Positions 7,536 through 14,315 of a stretch of DNA of 14,344 nt are shown one piece after another. Each line of letters opens with the position of its first letter. Positions within the stretch are counted from its first letter, which is position 1. The position numbers and the translations under genes are program-made. Source of the DNA: JAYFRE01 sp034926235. Lineage in GTDB: Bacteria > Pseudomonadota > Alphaproteobacteria > Rhodospirillales > Magnetospirillaceae. Where the stretch lies: NCBI GenBank assembly GCA_034926235.1, contig JAYFRE010000112.1, forward strand, positions 1-14,344, given 5' to 3'. The notes beneath the pieces are model-generated. The model had not been told where the DNA came from. It did no database searches and saw only the letters and a list, made by a program, of their open reading frames with translations.

Positions 7536-8329
7536 TCAAAACAGCCGCCGGAGGGCTTCGGCCCTTTCCTCGTCGCTCAACAAGGGATTGGCCTGAACCG
7601 GACCGTATCCCAGCAGATAATCAATGGCGCGGCGCCCCTTGCTGTCGGCTCGGTAAGGATCGGCCCCAGCGTCCAGAAGCAGGGTGATCGTCGCCAACGA
7701 CCCGCTGGAAGCGGCGTACATCAAGGGTGAACGCGCATCATGCTTCAGTTGCGGATATTTGTCATCACGCTGCGGGCTCAGGGTCATCGCCTCCACCCGC
7801 GCGCCCCGCATGAGCAAGCGCGCGACGCTATCCAGCCGGTCGAGATGGGCTGCCGTCATCAGCGGCGTCTTCCCGATCGGATTGGCCTGTTCGATATCCT
7901 CGCCCCGATCCAGCAAGGCGCTCAACGCGGCGGGATGCAGGACGGCGACATGAAGCAGCGGATCGAGCATAGCGTAATTAGCGCATTCCAAAACTTCGGG
8001 TGCTTCGCCGCCATCGGGTAATTGCCGCTGGGCCAGGATAGCCTTGACCGGGGCCCCCTTTATCAGCATATCCCGGATCGATCTTTTCGGGACGCCACAC
8101 GCTCCAGATCGGACTGGATACGGGCCAGGGTAACGCGAGCATCGCCCATTCCGCCCGACCAGACCGCCGCAGCGGTGCGCCCGGCTTGACGATCCTGAAC
8201 GACGCTTTCGACCGCCAGCGTCAGATCCGTCACTCTTTCGTCCGAGCATAAAGAGCGTTCGAGCGCGCTTTGCCCGTTGGAACAATCGAATACCGGCGTC
8301 TCAACGCTGACCCTCTGAAGATCAGGCGA
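7536..8329 (-). pseudogene. Ankyrin-repeat protein gene with frameshifted, start-less N-terminal part
   Basis: The intact 3' part (from the ATG at 8069 to 7536, 177 residues) has ankyrin-type repeats: LHVAVLHPAALSALLDRGED, GKTPLMTAAHLDRLDSVARL and SPLMYAASSGSLATITLLLD, each with the usual TPLM/AA/LL pattern. Upstream, the same frame is open to 8285 but reads as poor, Arg/Gly/Ser-rich protein. Another minus frame, open 8329-8063, instead reads VFDCSNGQSALERSLCSDER, which resembles the DUF1311/LprI-type secreted domain (FDC...E..IC.D). One extra A in the A4 run at 8084-8087 would join the two frames. The upstream frame also has a TGA at 8332-8330 and no ATG, GTG or TTG before the domain, so the 5' end is missing. 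Two lesions point to a decaying gene. A single sequencing error would explain only one; expression from 8069 remains possible. Confidence 0.6.
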
Positions 8330-8402
8330 TCATATCGATACACAACCTTGTCCGCGCCAAGCTGCTATGCTGCGCCCGCAACCAATGGAAGGGATTCTGG
8401 AA

Positions 8403-8933
8403 TTGACCGTGAAAATCTATCTGGCCGGACCGGAGGTGTTTTTCCCCGATGCGGTCGAGATCGGACGCGCCAAGAAGGAAATCTGTGCCCGCCACGGCTT
8501 CGATGGCCATTATCCCCTGGATAATGAGGTGGCCTTGTCACCGACGCCAGCCTGCGGTCTTGAGATCGGCCGGTTGAATCTGCGCTTGATCGAAGAATGC
8601 GATGCAATCATCGCCAATCTGACGCCGTTTCGCGGCGTCAGCGCTGATCCTGGTACGGTCTTCGAGCTAGGCTTCGCCGTCGGATTGGGCAAGATCGTCC
8701 ATGGCTACTCCACCGACACCCAATCCTACCGCGACCGTGTCCATGCCGCCGGGTTCACCGGCACACCCGACACCCCCCATGACCGGGAGGGATATCTGGT
8801 GGAGGATTTCCAGCTGGCCGACAATCTGATGATCGAAAGCGCGATACAGCGCCGGGGCGGAATTTTCCTACGCCAGGCCGGCGACAATTTGCGGCTTTTC
8901 GAACGTCTCGTGCAGGAAATCCGCGCGCTTTAG
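8403..8933 (+). CDS. Nucleoside 2-deoxyribosyltransferase family protein
   Basis: 176 residues from the TTG at 8403. The enzyme family cleaves or transfers the N-glycosidic bond of (deoxy)nucleosides. Visible signatures are KIYLAGPEVFFPDA at the N-terminus, ECDAIIANLTPFRG, and DPGTVFELGFAVGLGK, where E88 is the expected nucleophile and D67/N72 line the pocket. I preferred TTG 8403 because GGAAGGG (8387-8393) lies 9 bases upstream and the protein then begins right before the first strand; ATG 8367 or 8385 would add 12 or 6 unconserved residues. It stands alone between an antisense pseudogene and a lipoprotein gene, so it may serve base salvage or nucleotide clean-up; substrate unknown. Confidence 0.82.
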   Translation: MTVKIYLAGPEVFFPDAVEIGRAKKEICARHGFDGHYPLDNEVALSPTPACGLEIGRLNLRLIEECDAIIANLTPFRGVSADPGTVFELGFAVGLGKIVHGYSTDTQSYRDRVHAAGFTGTPDTPHDREGYLVEDFQLADNLMIESAIQRRGGIFLRQAGDNLRLFERLVQEIRAL

Positions 8934-8944
8934 CCAGATCTTCC

Positions 8945-8982
8945 ACAAAAAAGTCACCTTTGAAGGACAGCATTCAAGGTGA
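8945..8982 (-). terminator. Rho-independent terminator reading on the minus strand
   Basis: Read on minus, TCACCTTGAA (8982-8973) pairs with TTCAAAGGTGA (8964-8954, one bulged base) around an 8-base loop and is followed directly by CTTTTTTG. On plus the T-run is missing, so it is not a good terminator for the gene ending at 8933. No minus-strand gene was recognised in front of it. Confidence 0.55.
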
Positions 8983-9020
8983 TAAATGCCTGATCGTTTT
9001 TCTGGCACAGGAGGCACGCC

Positions 9021-9266
9021 ATGAAATCCCTTATCCTTGTCGGCACGGCTCTTTGCACGGTCCTGGGCCTGTCGGCCTGCGGCGACACGCGCATGGACCG
9101 CGCCCTTTCCGGCGCCGGCATCGGCGCGGCGGGCGGCACCGCCATCGGCGTGATCGCGGGCGGCCCGATCCTGGGTGCGGCGGCTGTCGGCGGAGCGGCC
9201 GGAGCGGTCACCGGAGCCCTGACGGGCAAGGATCAGATCAATCTAGGGAAGCCGTTATGGAAGTGA
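9021..9266 (+). CDS. Small glycine-zipper lipoprotein
   Basis: 81 residues. The N-terminus MKSLILVGTALCTVLGLSAC is a lipoprotein signal with a lipobox ending at C20, so the mature protein of about 62 residues should be lipid-anchored to the cell envelope. The rest is glycine/alanine rich (GAGIGAAGGTAIGVIAGGPI, GAAAVGGAAGAVTGAL), the glycine-zipper pattern of small outer-membrane lipoproteins (17 kDa antigen/SlyB/OsmB-like). AGGAGG at 9009-9014 is 6 bases from the ATG, so it should be well translated. Such proteins are often stress-inducible envelope components, but no function is shown here. Confidence 0.8.
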   Translation: MKSLILVGTALCTVLGLSACGDTRMDRALSGAGIGAAGGTAIGVIAGGPILGAAAVGGAAGAVTGALTGKDQINLGKPLWK

Positions 9267-9269
9267 GCA

Positions 9270-9313
9270 CTTTTAAATGATTTTAACTTTTAAAATAAAT
9301 AACTGCTTTTAAA
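9270..9313. repeat. Three CTTTTAAA repeats in an AT-rich spacer
   Basis: CTTTTAAA occurs at 9270-9277, 9287-9294 and 9306-9313, start-to-start 17 and 19 bases, in an otherwise GC-rich region upstream of the superoxide dismutase gene. It could be an UP-element/promoter region or repeated regulator sites; nothing identifies the binder. Confidence 0.45.
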
Positions 9314-9374
9314 GGTTAAAAACTGGCCAGCCCCCCTTCACATTCCGCCTTCCCCTTCCTATCCTTAGAAAGGC

Positions 9375-9391
9375 TGGAAAACATTTTTCCA
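9375..9391. promoter_or_regulatory. Dyad upstream of sodB
   Basis: TGGAAAA-CAT-TTTTCCA is a perfect 7-bp inverted repeat with a 3-base spacer, ending 22 bases before the sodB start codon. Size and place fit a dimeric repressor site or a small leader hairpin. It does not match the Fur box or the Irr control element that I know. Confidence 0.4.
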
Positions 9392-9413
9392 ATCCAAAAG
9401 AAAGGGGTTACAC

Positions 9414-10019
9414 ATGGCACTCGACCTTGCGCCCTTGCCTTATGATGGCAAGGCTCTCGAACCGTTCATCTCCGCGAATACGCTGTCCTTCCACCATGGC
9501 AAGCACCATGCGGCCTATGTCAACAACTTCAACAATCTGGCCAAGGACACGCCGTTCGCCTCCAAGCCGTTGGAAGAGGTGATCAAGGCCACGGCAGGCG
9601 ACGCCGCCAAGGTCGGCCTGTTCAATAACGCCGCCCAGGCCTGGAACCACACCTTCTTCTGGAACAGCCTGAAGCCGAATGGCGGTGGCAAGCCCGCCGG
9701 CACCGTGCTGTCGAAGATCGAGGCCGATTTCGGCTCTTATGAAAAATTCGTCGAGGAATTCAAGGCCACCGCCGCCGGTCAGTTCGGCTCGGGCTGGGCC
9801 TGGCTGTCGCTGGACAAGGGCGCGCTCAAGATTTCCAAGACCGCGAACGCCGACAATCCCCTGACCCACGGCCAGGCCCCGCTCCTGACCCTGGATGTGT
9901 GGGAACACGCCTATTATCTGGATTACCAGAACCGCCGCCCCGATTTCATCTCGGCGTTCCTGGACCACCTGGTCAATTGGGACTTCGTTGCCGCCAACCT
10001 CGCCAAGGCGCCGCGCTGA
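9414..10019 (+). CDS. sodB: Superoxide dismutase, iron type
   Basis: 201 residues; converts superoxide to oxygen and hydrogen peroxide in the cytoplasm (no signal peptide). Metal ligands are H27 in LSFHHGKHH, H79 in AWNHTFFW, and D161 and H165 in LDVWEHAYY. The glutamine four residues before H79 (Q75 in NNAAQAWNH) is the position that marks Fe-type enzymes, while Mn types carry Gly there and the Gln elsewhere. FGSGWAWL and the C-terminal RPDFISAFLDHLVNWDF are also canonical. AAAGGGG (9401-9407) lies 6 bases before the ATG. The gene is monocistronic, with a long leader containing a dyad and a strong hairpin after the stop. Confidence 0.96.
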   Translation: MALDLAPLPYDGKALEPFISANTLSFHHGKHHAAYVNNFNNLAKDTPFASKPLEEVIKATAGDAAKVGLFNNAAQAWNHTFFWNSLKPNGGGKPAGTVLSKIEADFGSYEKFVEEFKATAAGQFGSGWAWLSLDKGALKISKTANADNPLTHGQAPLLTLDVWEHAYYLDYQNRRPDFISAFLDHLVNWDFVAANLAKAPR

Positions 10020-10025
10020 CCTAGC

Positions 10026-10065
10026 GCCGGAACGGGCGACCCGCGCAAGCTCCGCCCGTTCCGGC
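10026..10065 (+). terminator. Terminator hairpin after sodB
   Basis: GCCGGAACGGGCG (10026-10038) and CGCCCGTTCCGGC (10053-10065) form a perfect 13-bp GC-rich stem six bases after the stop. It is followed by TTCGGCCTTTCTTC, a loose T-rich tract. Confidence 0.65.
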
Positions 10066-10312
10066 TTCGGCCTTTCTTCATATTTCCTCTCTCCCCTACC
10101 CTGTTCCGCTCTCCGGCATGCCGATCATTCCGGCTCACAAGAGCGGCTTCCGTCTTCCCCACCCGGAAACACGGATACCCGGCTATGGGTATGCTGGACG
10201 TAACGCCCCTGACCGCATAGTTTAGGCACGCACAGTTTGCGGTGCCCCCATCCCAGGCGGAATCAGCAAGCCTTGCGCCAACCTGATTGATTCCATTTCT
10301 AAAGCCGGTGCG
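10066..10312. other. Intergenic region before the ABC exporter gene
   Basis: About 250 bases without a recognisable gene. Small dyads are ATACCC-GGCTAT-GGGTAT (10175-10192) and a GGCAC/GTGCC hairpin (10225-10246). It should carry the promoter of the exporter operon, but no clear -35/-10 pair was found. Confidence 0.35.
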
Positions 10313-12061
10313 ATGCTCGAATTCCTGAAGCGAACCCCGTTCATCCAGAACTACAGCAGGATGTGGCCCTATTTGCGCCCTTACAGGATTCGCGCCCTTG
10401 CCGCCATCCTGATCACCATCCCCGTTGGGCTGATGGATGCGGCGATCGCCTGGGCCATGAAGCCCTATATGGACATCATCCTGCTGCAAAAACCATCGGG
10501 CTATCTGCTTTACCTGCCGCTGGCGATCATCCTGTTCGGACTGTTGCAGGGGACCCTGAACTACGCCTCGATCTATCTGAACACTTGGGTCGGCCGCAAG
10601 ATATCGAACGATCTGAAGATGACCCTATTCGATGAGCTGATCCGCAGCGACGCAGCTTTCTTCGACAAGGAAACCTCGGGCAACATCCAGCTTCGCTTCA
10701 ATGGCGACGCCGACGGAGCCTGCAGCGGACTGGTTTCGAACGTCCGGATTTTCGTGACCCGGATCATCTCCTCGATCGCTCTGATCGGGGTGCTGATCTA
10801 CAATTCCTGGATCATGGCGCTTCTGGCCGTCGTCATGCTGGCTTGTGCGCTTTTCCCACTGACGACCGTACGGCGCAAAATCAAGTCTCTAGTCGATGAA
10901 TCGATCTTTTCCGGCGCACAAGTGGCGACCCATTATAACGAGACCTTCAGCGGCAACCGCGTCATCACCTCCTACAGCCTTGCCGAATATCAGCGGAAAC
11001 GATTCCGAAAAACGTTGGGAGATGTATTCAAGCTCGGCATGAAGATGACCAAGCGCACCGGGCTGATTTCGCCCATGATGCACAGCATCACCGCTATCGG
11101 TATCGCACTCGTGATTTGGACTGGAAGCTATCTGATCCTGAGCGAGCAGATGACGCCGGGCAATTTCGTGTCCTTCCTGACCGCTCTGATCATGCTGTAC
11201 ACGCCGATCAAGGGATTGGGAAATAATTACAACGCTGTGCAAATGGCCATGCTGGCGATGGAACGCGTCTGGAACGTGATCGACCGACCAGCCGCCATCC
11301 GGAACAAACCGGACGCCATAATCCTGGACAAGATATCCGATGGCATCGCTTATCGAGATGTCTGGTTCGCCTATGTGCCCGAAAAACCGGTTCTGAAGGG
11401 GGTGAGCCTGGAGGTCAAGGTCGGCGAGACAGTGGCGCTGGTCGGCAATTCAGGCGGCGGGAAAAGCACCTTCTCCAGCCTGCTGCCGCGTTTCTACGAC
11501 GTGACCTCTGGTTCGATCGCCATCGACGGAATCGATATCCGTGACATTGACCTCAAATCCTTGCGTGACCTGATCGCGATCGTCTTCCAGGACAATTTCC
11601 TGTTCGCAGGTACCATCCGCCAGAACATCCTTTTGGGACGCGAAAACGCAACCGAAGACGAGATTGCCGCTGCGGTCAAGAATGCCTGCCTGGACGAATT
11701 CATTTCCACCCTGGACGCCGGACTGGACACGGAAATCGGCGAACGCGGTGTGCTGCTTTCCGGCGGCCAAAAACAACGCGTGGCCATCGCCCGCGCCTTC
11801 CTGAAAAACGCCCCGATCGTCATCCTGGACGAAGCTACCTCGGCCCTGGACAACAAATCCGAGGCGGTGGTCCAGGAAGCCATCGCCAATTTGATGCAGG
11901 ACCGGACTGTGTTCGTCATCGCCCACCGCCTGTCCACCATCCGCAACGCCGACAAAATCGTCGTCATCAATGGCGGCATGATCATCGAACAGGGAACGCA
12001 CAGCGAATTGATGGAAAAGAAGGGCGCGTATTTCGCCCTCTACAGCACACAAATAAACTAA
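10313..12061 (+). CDS. MsbA-type ABC transporter (fused membrane and ATPase domains), lipid or glycolipid exporter
   Basis: 582 residues, a half-transporter that works as a homodimer in the inner membrane. The N-terminal half (about residues 20-310) holds six hydrophobic segments. The ATPase half has Walker A GNSGGGKST (378-386, K384), Q-loop VFQDNF (Q426), signature LSGGQ (482-486), Walker B VILDEATSALD with D506 and E507, and the H-loop His H538 in IAHRLSTI, so it should be catalytically complete. Length and layout match MsbA, the lipid A core flippase, but related proteins export other glycolipids or peptides. The glycosyltransferase 33 bases downstream suggests a surface-glycan substrate. 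The ATG at 10313 has only a weak ribosome-binding site (GGTG). Confidence 0.9.
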   Translation: MLEFLKRTPFIQNYSRMWPYLRPYRIRALAAILITIPVGLMDAAIAWAMKPYMDIILLQKPSGYLLYLPLAIILFGLLQGTLNYASIYLNTWVGRKISNDLKMTLFDELIRSDAAFFDKETSGNIQLRFNGDADGACSGLVSNVRIFVTRIISSIALIGVLIYNSWIMALLAVVMLACALFPLTTVRRKIKSLVDESIFSGAQVATHYNETFSGNRVITSYSLAEYQRKRFRKTLGDVFKLGMKMTKRTGLISPMMHSITAIGIALVIWTGSYLILSEQMTPGNFVSFLTALIMLYTPIKGLGNNYNAVQMAMLAMERVWNVIDRPAAIRNKPDAIILDKISDGIAYRDVWFAYVPEKPVLKGVSLEVKVGETVALVGNSGGGKSTFSSLLPRFYDVTSGSIAIDGIDIRDIDLKSLRDLIAIVFQDNFLFAGTIRQNILLGRENATEDEIAAAVKNACLDEFISTLDAGLDTEIGERGVLLSGGQKQRVAIARAFLKNAPIVILDEATSALDNKSEAVVQEAIANLMQDRTVFVIAHRLSTIRNADKIVVINGGMIIEQGTHSELMEKKGAYFALYSTQIN

Positions 12062-12094
12062 TATCTAAGAATATGAATCAAAGGTTCTGACCTG

Positions 12095-12922
12095 ATGACT
12101 GATGATCAATCAAAAATAGTAGATGTTGTCATCGTTTCCTATAACAGTTCATCAGTGATAACGTCGGCTCTTTCTTCCTTGCCCGTTTGGGCAAATGTAA
12201 TCGTCGTGGACAACGCAAGCAGCGACGATATTGCCAATACGGTTGCTAAATTTCCAGCACGACTAATATCGCTCGACAGGAATTATGGTTTCGGAACCGC
12301 GTGCAATCGGGGGGCGGAAAATGGCACCGCGCCCTACATTCTGTTTTTGAACCCGGACGCGGTCATCGAACCCGAGGCATTGCGGCACCTGATCGAGCAG
12401 ATGGAAGCCCACGACGATTGGGGAGCGATCTCGCCCAAAATCCTAGCCTCGGATGGGAAAGAGTTTTTCCGCACGCGCTCTTTTTTCGAGCCTGCGCTTG
12501 GCGTTCCGAACAAACCGGAGGGTGCGGGCGAGGTTTATGTGCTTTCCGGCAGCGTGTTTTTGATGCGACGCTCGGTTTTCGAGGAACTTGACGGGTTCGA
12601 CGAACAAATCTTCCTTTTCATGGAAGACGATGAGCTTTTTCACCGCATCCGCCTATCAGGACGGAAACTCATCAGTGACAGGCGAGTTTCCGCCCTTCAC
12701 CTGCACGGCCAATCCTCCTCATCCGACTTCAAATTGGAACGCTTCAAAGCCTTCGAAGCCGAGCGTTCTCGCTTATACGTGGCAAATAAGTACAGCATAC
12801 CCTATCACGTAGATAAAGAAATTGGAAAAATTAGATTCAGATTATTGAAAGCACTCCTAATTCTAGACCTAAAACGCATCGCTCAAAACTGGGGAAGACT
12901 TCAGATTCTTAAAGAAAAATAG
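12095..12922 (+). CDS. Family 2 glycosyltransferase (rhamnosyltransferase-like)
   Basis: 275 residues, a GT-A fold sugar transferase using an activated nucleotide sugar. Key sites are VVIVSYNSS at the N-terminus, VDNAS (38-42) for the nucleotide, NPDA (86-89) in the place of the metal-binding DXD, SGSVFLMRR (151-159), and GFDEQIFLFMEDDELFHR with the likely catalytic acids around 177-180. The pattern is that of WbbL-like enzymes of O-antigen or exopolysaccharide synthesis. It is cytoplasmic or membrane-peripheral. It follows the exporter by 33 bases, with AAAGG about 10 bases before the ATG, so both are probably one operon. Both ends of the gene are clearly more AT-rich than the genes to the left, suggesting acquisition from elsewhere. 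Sugar donor and acceptor unknown. Confidence 0.88.
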   Translation: MTDDQSKIVDVVIVSYNSSSVITSALSSLPVWANVIVVDNASSDDIANTVAKFPARLISLDRNYGFGTACNRGAENGTAPYILFLNPDAVIEPEALRHLIEQMEAHDDWGAISPKILASDGKEFFRTRSFFEPALGVPNKPEGAGEVYVLSGSVFLMRRSVFEELDGFDEQIFLFMEDDELFHRIRLSGRKLISDRRVSALHLHGQSSSSDFKLERFKAFEAERSRLYVANKYSIPYHVDKEIGKIRFRLLKALLILDLKRIAQNWGRLQILKEK

Positions 12923-13085
12923 TTTTTTTGCCAAAATATTGTTTAGCGCTCTGTGACAAAGGAAACCCTAAACTTTTGACATGTCAGATATTATTCAAAA
13001 ATTATTTGCTTATAAAAAAGACTAAAGCAACAGGACGTCTGCTTTTACACTCGAATCCAAGCCATTATAATTGTCGTGACCTGAG
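12923..13085. other. AT-rich spacer between the glycosyltransferase gene and the insertion sequence
   Basis: No gene recognised. Composition is much more AT-rich than the rest of the window and changes back abruptly near 13080, which helps place the left end of the insertion sequence. Confidence 0.5.
12976..13005 (+). promoter_or_regulatory. Candidate sigma70-like promoter with overlapping palindrome
   Basis: TTGACA (12976-12981) and AATTAT (13000-13005, four of six matches to TATAAT) are separated by 18 bases. The -35 hexamer overlaps TGACATGTCA (12977-12986), a perfect 10-base palindrome that could be an operator. Chance matches are easy in AT-rich DNA. Confidence 0.3.
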
Positions 13086-13215
13086 TGATCTGCCCCCGGA
13101 TTTTCATCCAGCCATAGGCAGAGCCCCCCTCCGAGTGACGTGCCTCCAAAGAATCGGACCGTTTTTGGCTGGAATTTTCCAGATATGATCCCGTTGACGG
13201 GAGCAGGAGAGTTCC

Positions 13216-13482
13216 ATGAAGTCATCGAAGTTCACGGAGGCGCAAATCGCCTTCATCTTGAAGCAGGCGGAAGAGGGCACGGCCATCGCCGAAGTATGCC
13301 GCAAGGCGGGCATTGCCGAGGCGACCTTCTATAACTGGCGCAAGCGTTACGGCGGTCTTTTGCCATCGGAGGTCAAGCGCCTGCGCCAGCTCGAGGAAGA
13401 GAACGCCAAACTCAAACGGCTTGTGGCGGATCTGTTCTTGGACAAGGCGATGCTTCAGGACGTTCTCGCAAAAAAACTCTGA
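13216..13482 (+). CDS. IS3-family transposase OrfA (DNA-binding subunit)
   Basis: 88 residues. A helix-turn-helix (about residues 8-45: FTEAQIAFILKQAEEG, IAEVCRKAGIAEATFYNWR) is followed by a leucine-zipper-like stretch (LRQLEEENAKLKRLVADLFL), the standard OrfA layout for recognising the IS ends and dimerising. AGGAGA lies just upstream of the ATG. Translation ends at the TGA at 13480-13482, or continues into OrfB through the A7 slip site. Confidence 0.92.
   Translation: MKSSKFTEAQIAFILKQAEEGTAIAEVCRKAGIAEATFYNWRKRYGGLLPSEVKRLRQLEEENAKLKRLVADLFLDKAMLQDVLAKKL
13470..13476 (+). other. Programmed -1 ribosomal frameshift site (A AAA AAA)
   Basis: Seven A's in the phase gc-A AAA AAA of orfA, 3 bases before its stop codon. 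A -1 slip continues as K-K-T-L-R-P-A-R-L-R-Q-L directly into orfB, giving the OrfAB fusion transposase. Confidence 0.85.
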
Positions 13483-13514
13483 GGCCTGCGCGCCTGCGCC
13501 AGCTTGTCGATGAG

Positions 13515-14315
13515 GTGCGTGTGACCTGGAAGGTATCGGTTCGCAAAGCCTGCACCGCCCTAAAGGTCAATCGTTCTCTCTGCACCTATAAGCCAAGGCG
13601 CGGCGAGCAGGCCGAGCTCAAATTGCGGATCAGGCAGATCTGCGAGACCCGCGTCCGCTATGGTTATCGGCGGGTGCATGTCTTGCTGCGGCGGGAGGGA
13701 TGGACGGTGAATCCGAAGAGAATCTATCGTCTTTACAGGGAGATGGGCCTTCAAATTCGGAACAAAATCCCCAAGCGGCGAGTCAAGGCCAAGCTCCGTG
13801 ACGACCGGACATCGGCCACCAGGACGAACCAGGTCTGGGCGATGGATTTCGTGCATGATCAGCTTGCCACGGGACGCAAGATCCGCATCCTGACCATCGT
13901 CGACACCTTCTCGCGTTTCTCGCCGGCGGTCGATCCCCGCTTCAGCTATCGCGGCGAGGACGTCGTCCGAAGCTTGGAACGGATCTGTGCAAAAGCTGGA
14001 TATCCGCAGTCGATCCGCGTCGATCAGGGATCGGAGTTTATTTCGCGCGATCTCGATCTATGGGCTTACCAGAAGGGCGTTGTCCTGGACTTCTCGCGTC
14101 CGGGGAAGCCAACCGACAACGCCTTTATCGAATCCTTCAACGGCAAGTTCAGGGCCGAATGCTTGAACACGCACTGGTTCATGAGCCTTGACGACGCCCG
14201 TGAAAAAATGGAGGAATGGCTGTACGACTACAACGAAGTTCGCCCCCACAGCGCCATCGGCAACAAGCCCCCGATATCGCTGCAAAACGGTCCAGACGCA
14301 TCCCAAATGCCCTGA
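13515..14315 (+). CDS. IS3-family transposase OrfB (DDE integrase domain)
   Basis: 266 residues from a GTG at 13515, but the frame is open back to the A7 site, so the working protein is probably OrfAB, spanning 13216-14315. An HTH_21-like segment (YGYRRVHVLLRREGW) precedes the rve integrase core. The catalytic triad is D in WAMDFVHD, D in RVDQGSEF and E in NAFIESFNGKFR, with exactly 35 residues between the last two, as the family requires. The C-terminal YNEVRPHSAIGNKPP is also typical. No stop or shift interrupts it, so the element may be active. Confidence 0.93.
   Translation: MRVTWKVSVRKACTALKVNRSLCTYKPRRGEQAELKLRIRQICETRVRYGYRRVHVLLRREGWTVNPKRIYRLYREMGLQIRNKIPKRRVKAKLRDDRTSATRTNQVWAMDFVHDQLATGRKIRILTIVDTFSRFSPAVDPRFSYRGEDVVRSLERICAKAGYPQSIRVDQGSEFISRDLDLWAYQKGVVLDFSRPGKPTDNAFIESFNGKFRAECLNTHWFMSLDDAREKMEEWLYDYNEVRPHSAIGNKPPISLQNGPDASQMP

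Noticed and set aside
8954..9229. Minus-strand ORF ending at the minus-facing terminator
   Set aside because: Its Ala/Pro/Arg-rich protein is a shadow of the glycine-zipper lipoprotein gene; the terminator is kept as a puzzle without this gene.
10175..10246. Small dyads before the exporter gene as operator or terminator
   Set aside because: Stems of only 5-6 bp without a T-run or conserved motif; noted only in the intergenic entry.
12928..13188. Plus-strand 86-codon ORF with a TTG start after the glycosyltransferase gene
   Set aside because: It has no ribosome-binding site, crosses from AT-rich DNA into the IS end, and its protein resembles nothing I know.
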